The position numbers and the translations under genes are program-made. 64,000 bases of DNA from Ricordea florida (taxonomy: Eukaryota > Cnidaria > Anthozoa > Corallimorpharia > Ricordeidae): positions 22,481,204 to 22,545,203 of the forward strand of contig OX453283.1 in the NCBI GenBank assembly GCA_949710005.1. The letters are read 5' to 3'. This document shows positions 22,218-32,134 of this stretch, one piece after another (positions within the stretch are counted from its first letter, which is position 1; every line of letters begins with the position of its first letter). The notes under the pieces were generated by a model. That model had not been told where the DNA came from and ran no database searches. It was given only the letters and a program-made list of their open reading frames with translations.

Positions 22218-23076
22218 ACATTCAAATTACTAGGTCTCGCTGCACTGGAGAGACAAACTGCAAGAAAAGCATTAGTGAGGCAACACTGCAATAATAAGCA
22301 ACCTGTTATAAGAGCAGATGTGCATATGACGGCCCTCAAAATAATCCCACCTCTCAAAATGGTTTATTGCTTATTGCCGAAGTGCGCCAGCAGGCAAATA
22401 GGACATTTGGTCTATTACTTGAGGTCACGTACCGTGCGCCAACTTGACACATTTCCAAGACACGAGAAACGCATTTTACTCAACACATATTTCAAGTTCA
22501 TACATACATACATACATACATACATTTGAGCGTCTCCTCTCTGCTTATAAAGACAAGTTTGTTAACCCCAGAAAGGAGGACTGGTCTATTCTAAGTTTCC
22601 ACGGACGAGAAATCCTTCAAAGATTTTGACCCAATGCTACGAAGCGCTCGCTTGAGAGGCTCGACGATATCACTTTTCCGGAATTTATTCAATATTTAAT
22701 GACCAAGGGAAGCAACGAAACCCCTGATGTCATAGATTGGCACTGGGACAATTACAACAATCTCTGTCACATGTGTAACATAGACTATGACTTTATAGGA
22801 CATTACGAAACGTTTGCGGAAGATTTTATGGCTTTTGAAAAAGCGGTGGGAAGGAATTTCTACAAATCTAGAGGTTACGACAACGGTTTGGAAGTACACC
22901 GTTCAAACACTTCTTCTGAGTTCCTCAAGTATTACTCACAGATTCCTTTGCAGTGGATCAGGAAACTCGGTGACATTTACAAGAGCAGCTTTGCAATGTT
23001 TAATTACAGTTTTCCGGGACCTTTGAAAAGTTTTTTTCGACGTCAGCGACAGTACAAAGAAAGCCTGAGACATTGA
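22218..23076 (+). pseudogene. Sulfotransferase gene B, catalytic exon, disrupted
   Basis: After ACTCCACAG the frame runs LERQTARKALVRQHC and YCLLPKCASRQIGHL (5'-phosphosulfate loop), close to gene A. At about 22499-22525 a (CATA)n tract replaces the residues equivalent to VIFVREP and shifts the frame by net +7 bases. Homology resumes as FERLLSAYKDKF, stops at an in-frame TGA (about 22627) and continues to WHWDNYNNLCHMCNIDYDFI and the C-terminus at 23076. The sulfate-donor-binding motif is destroyed, so no active enzyme can be made. The high similarity to gene A over exon and intron edge indicates a recent tandem duplication. Confidence 0.85.
22499..22525. repeat. (CATA)n microsatellite inside sulfotransferase gene B
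   Basis: About seven CATA units stand exactly where gene A encodes the 3'-PAPS motif start. See the gene B catalytic exon. Confidence 0.9.
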
Positions 23077-23277
23077 AATGCAGCTGTTTTCTTTCCAGGG
23101 GTAGATACCTAAACACTCGCAGTCGAGACCATTTCATTCAAATTAATTAATTAAAGCTTAGACTACACGCCGTAAGATTTTGGGAGCAGCAATTTTATGT
23201 ATTCAGCGGTGTCGTTTTGGCGAGAAGAAACACGTAACTTTCCCTTAGCTTCACTTGAGTTCCTTTATGCACCTATC

Positions 23278-23762
23278 AATGTAAACCCCGTGGGGGGGGG
23301 GGGGAGTGCGGGCAAGGGGTGGGGATTTGACTAAGGAGCAAAAATTCTGGTCAAGGGTGGGGCAGTATATTTTCATCAAATGTAGTCAAAATCCGAACCC
23401 AGGGGGCAAAATACCAAAAAAGACAAGCTATGCACATACCTTTAATAACTTGTGACTTAAACTTGGTATGAATTTCACAAACTTGATTTAACCTATTTCC
23501 CTTACGAGACAACATGATGTGTCATGTACATCATCATGCCTGTGAGAGTATTCAATAGACAATGAAAACGAATTTAAACTGGAACATTAAACAGTGTGAT
23601 GATAAGATAAACTATTCTTATAAAAGGTGCTCTACAATCAAATGTCCCGACCCCCGAGCAAAGGTACTCGATCAAACCTCCCACTGAGGAGATGGAATCC
23701 TTGGTCAAATCCCCACCCCTTTCTCGCACTCCCCTCTCACGGGGTTTACATTGATAGGTGCA
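23278..23762. mobile_element. MITE TGCACCTATCAATG family, copy 2
   Basis: TGCACCTATCAATGTAAACC at the left and the complement ending TTGATAGGTGCA at the right, with G-run and C-run arms, flanked by TTA. It is longer than the 5011-5327 copy because of an AT-rich centre. Confidence 0.75.
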
Positions 23763-24114
23763 TTATAGTCACGTGGCCGCTTACTGAGATGTTAAAGCCA
23801 ACGTTAAAGCCAAAGTCATTGAGCACAAATAAGAGTCCATCATTTGTGGTACAAAACAAGTATAAAGGGAAATAGTGCCAAAATGATGCTAGGAGAGGAA
23901 TTGAGGCAACATTCTCCCTCCATCTGTTGTATAAATATTGACTGACATAGAAAAATGGTTATCAATAAGAATTGTAGTAGCAGGAGAATTGTGCAAAGTA
24001 ACAGGAGAATATTCTGAAAGCGCTCCATGTCTGAACTTAAATCTAGCTTAGTCCATCTAAATTTGACCAGAGAATTCTTTGTAGCAGCCGGATAAAATAT
24101 ACCTGAACCCTTTA
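23763..24114. other. Intergenic DNA
   Basis: No exon or repeat boundary recognised apart from the TTA duplication that opens the next MITE. Confidence 0.4.
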
Positions 24115-24368
24115 GGGACGGACCATTATAAAAGTGATTGGGGGGGGGGGGGGGGAAACACAAATTCATGCAAGGAAAATGCCAAGAAAATAAATTCATG
24201 CAAAGAAGAAGGTAAAAAAAAATTCATGCAGAAGGAAGGTCCAATTGTGACTTTTTCACACGTAGTAAAAAAAAATTCGTGCAGAGGGATTCACCTGAAA
24301 AAAAATACCTGCACAAGCAATGAGCGAAAAAAACATTCGTGCAAGCTGAAAATTCCCCACCCTCCCCC
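24115..24368. mobile_element. MITE GGGACGG family, copy 3 (right end truncated)
   Basis: Left end GGGACGGACCATTATAAAAG after TTA (24112-24114), with the same 'attcatgcaa' modules as the other copies. Similarity stops at 'ccccaccctccccc' about 24368 without the right inverted repeat. Confidence 0.7.
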
Positions 24369-24915
24369 TGTAACACATTCGACACCAGTGTCTGGGAAAT
24401 ATCTTTGGTATCTCATTCTTAAAGTCAGTTTTTCAGTTGCACCCCCCCCCCCCCCGCACTTTCCCAGAATTTTACTTTCCCCCCCTCCCTAAGGCTGTGA
24501 GTTTACATTGTGCAGCCCCCCTCCTGATAATTATTGCACAGTCCCTTAAACTGGAACTTGGGTTAATTTTTGCTGGGTATGTGCGCTGGCCTGTCAGAGC
24601 TCCTGCCCCATTATGATATATTAAATATTTTTTGGCAGTTATAGGGGACTTTCATAAATGGCGACCGATTTATTATTCTTTTGTATTTATGTTAATTAGA
24701 CCCTCTAGCCTTATTTTGGAACAAAAATTCTATTGAATTGTGCACATCCTAGCGAGGCCAGTAAGGCTCATTACCATGAAAACAAAAGAATTTTTGGTTT
24801 GGCCCCCATTATGAAAGAGGTCTATAGATCTCGTCTTAGTCACTTTGGCGAAAATGTAGTTTTCGTGATCCCAACTAAGGGTGCGTTTTTTTGGTATGAT
24901 CCGGCATTTGGATTA
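24369..24915. other. Low-complexity and intergenic DNA
   Basis: C-rich runs at 24440-24490 suggest the debris of another G/C-run MITE. Nothing coding. Confidence 0.4.
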
Positions 24916-25025
24916 GTGATCTGAGATCACATGGATCATGGCACATCAAAGGAACCGATAAATCCACGCTGACAAGGATTCATTGGTCCCTTTGGTGCGC
25001 CATGATCCGTGTGATCTCGGATCAC
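24916..25025. repeat. Inverted repeat (GTGATCTGAGATCACATGGA arms)
   Basis: Arms of about 27 bp, GTGATCTGAGATCACATGGA at the left and the complement of its homologue at the right, around a loop of about 55 bp. It is next to the 25050 hairpin. Confidence 0.6.
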
Positions 25026-25049
25026 AAGTCCAGGACAGGGAAATGAGGC

Positions 25050-25140
25050 CTCCTCCGTAGCCGTTATTAGGATCGTCACGCAACGCTTGTTAGTGGGGGC
25101 CAAGCGTTGCGTGACGATCCTAATAACGGCTGCGGAGGAG
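25050..25140. repeat. Strong hairpin, about 39-bp arms
   Basis: CTCCTCCGTAGCCGTTATTA... pairs with ...TAATAACGGCTGCGGAGGAG with a single mismatch and a loop of about 13 bases. Compact and GC-rich, it would fold well as RNA or DNA. Confidence 0.7.
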
Positions 25141-25419
25141 ACTAAGGGAAATGGGGTAAACGGGCTCAGCGCGGCTGCCACCCTCTCCTCCCCTCAACAA
25201 AGATCAAGGTCCAAAACAATAGATTCCAGAGGAACTGAGGCGTTTGGGACGTTTGAGTTAGCAAAATATGGCTTAAACTAGAAAGAGGGCAATTGCTTGG
25301 TTGAAGATCGTTTTCAAAATGTCGACTTATGGACGCTTTTAGCGAAGTTTCGCAGGAAGATTGAGTATTTTGGTGTTTTTTTCACCGACGCATGATTTGT
25401 TTATTATGATTTTTACAAA

Positions 25420-25526
25420 AACAATTAGATTATTAGCTCTCAATTTCTATGAGGTGATGGTTGATTTGGCCTTCGGCCTCATCAACTATAACCCCATAGA
25501 AATCTTGAGTTCATAATCTAATTGTT
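25420..25526. repeat. Inverted repeat (AACAATTAGATTATTA arms)
   Basis: AACAATTAGATTATTAGCTC and TCAATTTCTATG at the left pair with CATAGAAATCTTGAGTTCAT and AATCTAATTGTT at the right. Probably a small MITE. Confidence 0.6.
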
Positions 25527-25763
25527 AATTAGACATTTGAACCAAAAAGCACCAAAAGAAAGGTGTAAATTCGCCGCGTATAATGTGGAAAAACCCAACT
25601 TAATGTGTACTAACCCGTCTAAAATTCATTCATTGTATTTTTGGGACTTCGACACATACAGGATGGCAAATATGGGATTTCTTAGAAAGAATTTTAAATG
25701 CAAGTCGTACCTTTTTGGTCAACTGACACTCCGGCCATGCCCAAACCGGTGAAATACTGGTAA

Positions 25764-25906
25764 GATTTCCGTACAGGTCCCTACTTCATTATGCATTCTG
25801 TAACTATACAATTTCGTTCTTCGAACACAAGAAATATTTGCACGTGTATTACACCAGACAAGACAGCTTCAGCATGCATAATGAAGTAGGGACCTGTGCG
25901 GAAATC
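25764..25906. mobile_element. Small MITE, about 143 bp
   Basis: GATTTCCGTACAGGTCCCTA at the left and the complement ending GGAAATC at 25906; arms of about 33 bp with one or two mismatches. Confidence 0.6.
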
Positions 25907-26284
25907 ATTCCGAAATAGTCAAACGGTTTCCGCCAATTTTCTTATTTACTCATTTAATGTTTCGATCTTGTCCTTTATATAATTTACTTACCCATATCAT
26001 GCTATTCCTTTTCAAGTACAGTAGGTCATTCATTCTTCTATTTCAGTATTTATTCAGTATGCCCAGTGTCTTTTCTTTCAGCCACTTCAAAGCTGTATTT
26101 GATTCATCTGTTTCGTCTTAATCTCCCGGGACAGCAATGGCAGTTCGTCTTTGTAGATTTTTCTCGTCACCGAAACCTTTCGCTTTCGTTTTAATACCAC
26201 TACTCCTTTATCTTGGTTAGTTTCAGGTAGCCTCTGAATCCCTCAAATGTAACTTCAATCTTTGTTAACGAAAGTCTTTGCCCG

Positions 26285-26956
26285 CAACGCACAGTAAACG
26301 GCAACAACCTAGGCAATCTTCAATGACTCCAAAAGTTGTTTTCCACAAAAACAAAGGAATTCGTGAATCAATTGTTGATCAGTTATGAGGCTCGAACTAC
26401 CATAAAATGTTTTTTTCAAAATTGTTTACAAAAAAATATCCAAAAAAGTCTCAAAAGACCAAAATACTGATAGAATCTCAAACCTCTTTCCGTTTGTCAA
26501 TAGGGCCGCCAGCCGGACGAGAGCATGTGTGTGACGTCAGCAGCAAATTTTAGTTTTCAAACCCGTTAAATGCCCCGCTGTCAAGACACGTGCACATCTC
26601 AGCCTTTTCTAATTTACATGATACCCAGATATCTGGGTATGTTTACATGATATCTGCATGATGCCTATGCTACGGGGCCAACTTTCACGCCCACTCGAGC
26701 CGTAGCTTCGCGCTCCGGGTTCAAACGATCATGTAAAAAGGGATGCTTGCAATTTAGAGATGAATTAATTGTTTTGCTAAATGAAAGATCTTCGCTGTTA
26801 AGCGAAGTTACTTCTCTAGTATTCTAACTCAGCTATTCACTGAAATGCTAATCTACGTTGACACAATACTCTATTGACATACAAACAGCCGTTGACACAA
26901 GGAGACTTCAAAATTCTCTCTTTAAACTTACATTATTAATACACTTTTTAACATTG
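26285..26956. repeat. Host dispersed repeat, copy A, left part (Polinton target)
   Basis: From 'cgcacagtaaa' to 'acactttttaacattg' this matches 49026-49478 plus 50017-50206. It is interrupted by the Polinton at 26957 and resumes at 40910. Confidence 0.75.
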
Positions 26957-27226
26957 AGTAGTATAATAGGTACACTTATAATACCACCACCTAGGAACCG
27001 TTTTTCAGAGAGGAAACGCTTAAAACGTTAACATGTCTATAGAAGCTGTATTTCAAGGCAGAAAGACTCCCAAGGCAAACAAATACGAATTGGTGTGGTG
27101 CACGAAGATGACCCGAAGATGCCCGAAGATTTCCGAAGATTTTCCGAGCGTTTTCCGAGAGTTAATGAGCTATTTCAATTTAGACAAATATGCATACTAT
27201 AAATCTTCGGAAAAACGTTGGCGCAA
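26957..27226 (+). repeat. Polinton left terminal inverted repeat
   Basis: 270 bp, matching the complement of 40640-40909 with only a few differences. Its inner half is a run of 'ttccgaagatt/cccgaagat' units. The ORF inside (MSIEAVFQGRKTPK) is present in both ends and lacks family support. Confidence 0.9.
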
Positions 27227-27253
27227 CGCGAATCCTTGCTAAGATAAGAAAAA

Positions 27254-27742
27254 ATGTCTTCCCCATGGGCGTGGGGGCTTATATGGGCGAGCGGTGATAA
27301 GAACCTTATTCGGGAAATGGGGCGCCGGGAGCTTCCATCCCTTAGCGAGCGAGTGAAAGCTCAGTTTAACGCGTCCGGCGTAACCGCCCGCTTGCGACGC
27401 CTAGAGCGTGAAGCCGAGGCCTTTGACTTTACGTGGCGTATGAAAGGGTTGGGCTATGTTGGGCGGCGCTTCCAGAGTGTCGATTTAAAACTAATCTACC
27501 GTGAGTGCCACCTTGCTCACCAAAGATGGGTGAAAGAGAAAACTGACGGGTGGATTATGCCCTGGGAATCCCACGAGGTCTTCATGGATCTTGTGGGCGA
27601 TACGATGAGAACCTATATGTCCATTGATATAGATGATATTATTGTCTCATTGTTTAATGGGGAAAAAACGCGCTTCCATATGCAGAAAAAATTCGTAAAA
27701 ATAATGATAAATCTGCAGGAAAAGTGGCGGCATTGTGGTTAA
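27254..27742 (+). CDS. Polinton protein of unknown function, 162 aa
   Basis: First open frame inside the left terminal repeat, reading right. It opens MSSPWAWGLIWASGDKNLIR and is rich in Arg, Lys and Trp; no membrane segment, zinc site or catalytic motif is visible. ATG at 27254 follows AAGATAAGAAAAA rather than the TATA-type box seen at later genes. GC-richer codon use matches its neighbours, which supports a real gene. I do not recognise it. Confidence 0.5.
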   Translation: MSSPWAWGLIWASGDKNLIREMGRRELPSLSERVKAQFNASGVTARLRRLEREAEAFDFTWRMKGLGYVGRRFQSVDLKLIYRECHLAHQRWVKEKTDGWIMPWESHEVFMDLVGDTMRTYMSIDIDDIIVSLFNGEKTRFHMQKKFVKIMINLQEKWRHCG

Positions 27743-27820
27743 GTCGCCTAGTGCGTCTCCGGGGACATCCTTTTTTTCGGTCAGGCAATTAGAGAGTAGC
27801 AACAAATAGACTGCAAAAAA

Positions 27821-28378
27821 ATGGATGTAATGGTCGCTGACAGCTTGAAAAAAGAAAACTATTCCTCTACGTTCCTCTCGCAGTTAAAACTCTTAGCAAC
27901 CTCTTTCTTAGAAGACCCTCCAACGTCTTCCCCACCCAACCCAAAAAGCATCGAGGGGTATCTTTTAGCTAGCCCTCGTCTTTGCCGGCGTGTGGTTTCG
28001 GGTGAGTTTGATCATCTTACATGGAACTTTCCAACCGAGGGACAATATGTGGGGTATATACCAAGACCAAGATCAAAAACTAGAAGGTCCGCGTTGCAAA
28101 AATTGTTGATGAAAGAGTTCGGGCTTGATTTATTCGAAAGAAAATCGATAGTAAACCTTGGGAATCGTATTGAGGACAACTTGGGTCTTGTCTCAGGCTA
28201 CCACCGGCTTCCAAAGCTGATATGGCTGTTGAAAGTAATCTTCGAACTCCGAAAGGACCCCGAAAGAGCAGCCCTGTGCGACATCTCAAACATTCGACCG
28301 ACGACGCTTCGAAAATACGAGGCTCTATGGTCCAAGCTGAAGTTATCGTTCAACGTGGAAATAACAACCTCCACTTAA
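27821..28378 (+). CDS. Polinton protein of unknown function, 185 aa
   Basis: Starts MDVMVADSLKKENYSSTFLS; contains a basic stretch RPRSKTRRSALQKLL around residues 86-100 and a Leu-rich C-terminal half. No known catalytic motif or membrane span is seen. Its stop (28376-28378) overlaps the end of the converging gene on the minus strand (28375), the tight packing expected of a viral genome. ATAGACT lies 12 nt before the ATG, similar to the box before the ATPase gene. Confidence 0.55.
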   Translation: MDVMVADSLKKENYSSTFLSQLKLLATSFLEDPPTSSPPNPKSIEGYLLASPRLCRRVVSGEFDHLTWNFPTEGQYVGYIPRPRSKTRRSALQKLLMKEFGLDLFERKSIVNLGNRIEDNLGLVSGYHRLPKLIWLLKVIFELRKDPERAALCDISNIRPTTLRKYEALWSKLKLSFNVEITTST

Positions 28379-28971
28379 GCGAGTTTTTCTCGCATCTCTG
28401 CGACCAGTTCGCTGCGAATCTCGGTCCGCAGCTTTGTCAGATCGAGGTCTTCGTTTTTTGTCACAGCTTTTTGTTAAATCTCGCGCTTGAGTGTTTCATA
28501 TTTTTCAACCTCGGAGAGAATGAGTTGAAATTCCGTAGCGCTGATTTGGTTATCCTGTAAGGCTTTCGAGACCAGGTCGTTGATGGTACTCAACTTCGTC
28601 TCACCAATCGTGACGGTTCGCTCATGCTTGGAGATCTTTACGGCGATTCGTTTACTGACCCGGACCATCGAGGCTGACAAGATTCCGAAGATGCCACCAA
28701 TAGCACCCAGTGGAACCCCAACGACAATCCCAAGGCCGGTCAAAGAGGCGGCTAGGCCCGAAGCCGAAAGTATAACGCTCAGACTTCCAGTCGTCAAAGC
28801 TACCCCGTTTAGAATTGTCCGAGAGCGAGTATATTTTTTCCGAACCCCCTCGTAGTGGGCGATACTGTTTTTTAGGGCGGTCTGAATGTCACAAATCTTT
28901 TGAAGCCGAAACGAATGCCCCTCATCGTTGGGGGCGGTGGGAACCTTTGGGTACAAACAATCAGATTCCAT
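28375..28971 (-). pseudogene. Polinton membrane protein with glycine-rich hydrophobic core, one internal stop
   Basis: From ATG 28971: a helical N-terminal part (residues 20-50), a long Gly/Ala/Ser-rich hydrophobic stretch (54-103, probably two membrane helices), then a basic linker and a helical tail (TKLSTINDLVSKALQDNQIS, LILSEVEKYETLKREI). The frame meets TAA at 28474-28476 after 165 residues, but the same frame stays open to a second stop at 28375, where it abuts the converging gene; the tail in between is charged and coiled-coil-like. This suggests a recent nonsense change in a longer gene. The family recurs in cnidarian Polintons in my recollection; its role is unknown, perhaps virion membrane or egress. 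Confidence 0.65.
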
Positions 28972-28990
28972 GTCCCTATATACAGAGTTC
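28972..28990 (-). promoter_or_regulatory. TATATAG box before the 28971 start
   Basis: On the minus strand TGTATATAGGGAC-ATGG: the box is 5 nt from the ATG and its TAG is also the stop codon of the minor capsid gene upstream. Confidence 0.55.
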
Positions 28991-29656
28991 TAACAAAACT
29001 TCAACCTTGGTCGACGGCACCGTCCAAACTCGAAAGAGATTTCTTTTTGTGGGGTCGACGGGGAGATAAAACGGATGCAAATGCCACACCGAAGGTCCTT
29101 GAAGCTTCAGCGGTTCGACCTTCGCCAGCAAATAGGAGGGCTTGCCACCCTCATACGACTTGTTGGGGTCCACCAAATCGCAGTAGATTGAAACAGAGGG
29201 CGGCCCCCATTGTACAGGAACGTGAATCAGAACGCGCGGGACTTCGGATATCCCCAACAAGTCGGCTAGCTTGCTGTCTAGGATCACCTGTACTTTCGAG
29301 AAGAAATACACTCCAGTAGCGGTTATCCGAAGTTCACAAGTGCCCGCGGCGACATGCTTTCCATGCCCATAGACAATTGCCTGTTGTAGACAGTGGAGGT
29401 TGTACTCCCCCTTCGGGATTGAGACCAGAATGTTCCCTTTCGCTTTCCTGATCGTGGCAAAATCGGCGTTTCCTTCGCGAATGAGGTTCAATTTGTCCCA
29501 TGAGTTGAGAGCGAAGAAATATATATCCATCGTTTTAAGTACTGTGAGCGTTATTTCAGGGATCTTCACGGTTCGAGCTGCGACACTCGAGAGCTCACCA
29601 ACGACCGGAGGGTGAAGTTCGTTTACACCCTCGCTTGCCGCTATGCTGAGGGACAT
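28976..29656 (-). CDS. Probable Polinton minor capsid (penton) protein, single jelly roll
   Basis: The start is taken at ATG 29656 (MSLSIAASEGVNELHPPVVG), just below a TATA-like box, not the far upstream ATG at 29737, which would overlap the divergent gene. 226 residues. The beta-rich pattern LVSIPKGEYNLHCLQQAI, LRITATGVYFFSKVQVIL, then VSIYCDLVDPNKSYEGGKPS, LLAKVEPLKLQ and a closing TKVEVLLELCI is like the penton homologues of cnidarian Polintons, where '(I/V)Y(C/S)D(L/I)V' followed by a Leu-rich strand is characteristic. The role would be the capsid vertex. The frame is intact. The assignment rests on pattern and gene company, not an alignment. Confidence 0.6.
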   Translation of the reverse strand: MSLSIAASEGVNELHPPVVGELSSVAARTVKIPEITLTVLKTMDIYFFALNSWDKLNLIREGNADFATIRKAKGNILVSIPKGEYNLHCLQQAIVYGHGKHVAAGTCELRITATGVYFFSKVQVILDSKLADLLGISEVPRVLIHVPVQWGPPSVSIYCDLVDPNKSYEGGKPSYLLAKVEPLKLQGPSVWHLHPFYLPVDPTKRNLFRVWTVPSTKVEVLLELCI

Positions 29657-29682
29657 TTTATTTAACCGCGTATATATACACC
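29657..29682. promoter_or_regulatory. 26-bp bidirectional promoter candidate
   Basis: The whole gap between divergent ATGs at 29656 (minus) and 29683 (plus) is TTTTATTTAACCGCG, TATATATA and CACC. The TATATATA palindrome (29671-29678) can serve both strands. Confidence 0.6.
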
Positions 29683-31120
29683 ATGGATCAATCCCACGAA
29701 ATAGATCTTTGGTCTGTTCTAAAAACAGCGTTTCCAAAAAAGTCCGTAGAGTTCGGTAAAACCTTAGAAAAAATTAAATTTCCTAAACAGAGCAATTTTC
29801 CACAAGCTCTTCTTCTCCGCAGCCCGGACAAATACCCCGTGCCTGCCGTTCCGTTCCAGGCTCTGAAATCACATCGCTGCTTCGAGAGCTAGAAATCTTT
29901 GTTGATCCTAAAATCTCTTTCCAAGCAGGAGTCCGAGACTTCTGGAAGGAAACTACTATCACACATCGCTCGGCAAAGGAGGCTCATCGTTGGCTTTCTT
30001 CTCCCACGTACGAATATTGGCCTCAGCAGCTGAACTTCGCCACACGGTGCGCAACTGCAGGGTGTGGGTGTCGATTACCGACCCGACCAATAAAACCTTC
30101 CCGCCCATAGTTCAGGGGCTGCTTCGCTTCCACGTATACTTCACCGTCCGCCGTATCCTATTCGAGCTCGGCTGTCCCCTCCCCGGAGACAAGGCGTTCC
30201 AAAAAACAAACAACCCACTTCGCAAGTCCGCCTTTGAAAGCCTCTGCATCGAATTCGGACTACCTAGAGCCCCCGACTTTCGTTGGAAGGGCGGACGAAA
30301 CCACGGTCCTGGAGACGTGTTTATAACTTACCCAAGCGAGGGTCCAAAGAACTTGCACGTCATCCGTGGCTATGACACCGAAGCAAACACATGGCCTGAT
30401 AGCCTGAATCTCTTCTCAGATGAGGGTGGGAAAAAGAATCAAGGTAATCTGTTGGCCTTTATCCGAAACGATGCCCACGGCGGAGCGCAATACAGCTGGT
30501 TTTCACCGAAAAAGGGTGAAGGTCTGACGGAGGCTGGCATGGGGCGTCTCAATCGTAGTATCGAGGCTTTAGTTTATTGTGTTCTTGGCTCGCAAGTCAA
30601 AACCCGATCTACTATCGTGGGGGCGAGCGGCAGTGCTGTTGAGACCCGCCAAATGTTTAGACAACTTCTAGAGGAGACAATCGTAGTAAACGATATCTAC
30701 ACCGGCATCCAGAACTATCAAAGGGCTTTGTCCGACGCCCGAGCGCAGCTGAATCTGGCCGTCGCCCCAGGGCTCTGGTTGCTCCCCAGCCGGCTTATTA
30801 TCAATACAGACAGCGTTCTCGGGTACAACAATGAGCTCCAGAAAGCGACCAGCGATATGATTTTCGGGGTCAATCCGCGTGTGAACGAGCGGACACAACA
30901 CCGCACGCCGAAAATAAAAGCCCCACTCCCCCTTGTCCCGAAAACAACACCGAAAACAAAAGCCCCAGTCCCCCTTGTATCGGAAACAACGCTGAAAATA
31001 GAACCCCCAGTCCCACTTGTCCCGAAAACTAAAGCCCCCGTAGCGCCATCCGCGCACGAGAGAAATTTAGCTGCAGTCACTGTTGTGGCCGCAGGTGCGA
31101 CTTGGTGGTTGTTTAGGTAG
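29683..31120 (+). pseudogene. Conserved Polinton structural-type protein, frame broken twice
   Basis: ATG 29683 opens MDQSHEIDLWSVLKTAFPKK. The frame then ends at 29892, while a second frame carries RELEIFVDPKISFQAGVRDF and LNFATRCATAGCGC up to about 30066. A third frame carries LLRFHVYFTVRRILFELGCP, GGRNHGPGDVF and later LNLAVAPGLWLLPSRLIINT to about 30890. A proline-rich repeat PKTKAPVPLV follows, then a C-terminal hydrophobic tail (VTVVAAGATWWLF). The Cys pair CATAGCGC and the FHVYFTVRRIL block recur in Polinton proteins of corals as I recall; function unknown, presumably virion or maturation. Two frameshifts mean no full product. Confidence 0.6.
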
Positions 31121-31136
31121 ACTTCTTCTTGTAGCG

Positions 31137-32099
31137 CTAGATGAGAAACACGACCACGGCTACGATCAAGAGCCAGGCGTTTTTGGCTAAGAAACCAACA
31201 ACTTCTCCAGCCGTGCGGAAGAGGAATGAGACAATGGCGCCTATGGCTCCAGGAAGGAGGTCTCCAATCTTTTTTCCGATGGTCTTCAACCCCCGCCCTA
31301 CCCCCTGCGCTACGCCGGCGAGCCCCCGCTGTAAAGCCCCCAAGATAATCCCAATGACCGTCCCAGCCGCTACGAGAACCCCCAGGACCCCTACTCCGTA
31401 TTTCTTGAAAATAGCCCGAACGCGGTCCCGCAGAGATATTCGCTCCTCAACGGCTTCACTTTCCAGCTCGAGCTCTTGAATCTCTTCCTCGCGCGCCGCA
31501 ATCCGCGCCTCCAAAGCACGTCTATCTTCCGATGAAATATCGTGAGCGTCTCTTATCTCCTCATCCTGTCGGTTTTGCTGCTCGGGTTCCTGAGTTCTGA
31601 CGTTATTCTCTTCCAAAATCTGTGCCGCGGTTGGTCCTAGGGCTTCTTTCAATTCTTTTGGCAAGTTCTTAGTTAAAGTACCATCCTTGTTTTTCAGTGG
31701 GCGCCACGTTTGGTCTTCTCTGCCCCACAGACGAACCATAGTACGTCCATCGAACCCTTGTCCGATTTCGACCCCGCCATATCGGGGGTACTCTTTTTGC
31801 ACCTCTGCCTTAGCAATATCCATTAAGCTTTTAGTGAATAACCTCCCAGTAACAGGGTTGGTCACCCTCTCCTCCCCAGTAACAGGGACGGTCGAAAACG
31901 ATGTTTCTGCTGTGGCAGTCTCACGGGGACGACCTCGCGGTCTTAAGTCATACATCCCGAATTGTTCTCCACCCTCCGGCATATCGGCGGGGTCGAAGCT
32001 GGAGTTAACCCTCCCACCTTCAGCGCCGGCGGGCTCGGGATCGTCGGGGTCGTCATCGGGGGATATCAAAGGGGTCATCTCATCAGGGTCGATATCCAT
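31137..32099 (-). CDS. Polinton membrane protein with coiled coil, 320 aa
   Basis: The start is set at ATG 32099 (MDIDPDEMTPLI), which follows a TATAG box; the longer reading from 32165 would overlap the capsid gene. The order is an acidic, Pro-rich N-terminus (1-50); a basic middle with VRLWGREDQTWRPLKNKDGT (about 123-142); a charged coiled coil (189-228); a hydrophobic helix (236-257, VGVLGVLVAAGTVIGIILGA); an amphipathic Gly/Lys region (GRGLKTIGKKIGDLLPGA); and a C-terminal hydrophobic anchor (308-320). It converges on the 29683 gene and diverges from the capsid gene. Such a protein could line a virion membrane or disrupt a host membrane on entry, as adenovirus protein VI-like factors do; this is inference. 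The frame is intact. Confidence 0.6.
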   Translation of the reverse strand: MDIDPDEMTPLISPDDDPDDPEPAGAEGGRVNSSFDPADMPEGGEQFGMYDLRPRGRPRETATAETSFSTVPVTGEERVTNPVTGRLFTKSLMDIAKAEVQKEYPRYGGVEIGQGFDGRTMVRLWGREDQTWRPLKNKDGTLTKNLPKELKEALGPTAAQILEENNVRTQEPEQQNRQDEEIRDAHDISSEDRRALEARIAAREEEIQELELESEAVEERISLRDRVRAIFKKYGVGVLGVLVAAGTVIGIILGALQRGLAGVAQGVGRGLKTIGKKIGDLLPGAIGAIVSFLFRTAGEVVGFLAKNAWLLIVAVVVFLI

Positions 32100-32134
32100 G
32101 TTTTTTTTCTGCCTATACATACAAGAAAAGTAAA
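32100..32134. promoter_or_regulatory. 35-bp bidirectional promoter candidate
   Basis: Between divergent ATGs at 32099 (minus) and 32135 (plus): an A/T run on each side of CTATACATACA. On the minus strand it reads GTATGTATAGGC. Same logic as the 29657-29682 gap. Confidence 0.55.

Noticed and set aside
27033..27242. 69-aa ORF in the Polinton left terminal repeat, mirrored at 40585-40833
   Set aside because: It lies in non-coding terminal repeat and is partly made of the cccgaagat repeat; no motif, and the mirrored copy diverges through frame ends.
29683..31120. Programmed frameshifting as an explanation for the split Polinton gene
   Set aside because: Two shifts in different directions without slippery heptamers or clear pseudoknots; ordinary indels are simpler given the stops elsewhere in the element.
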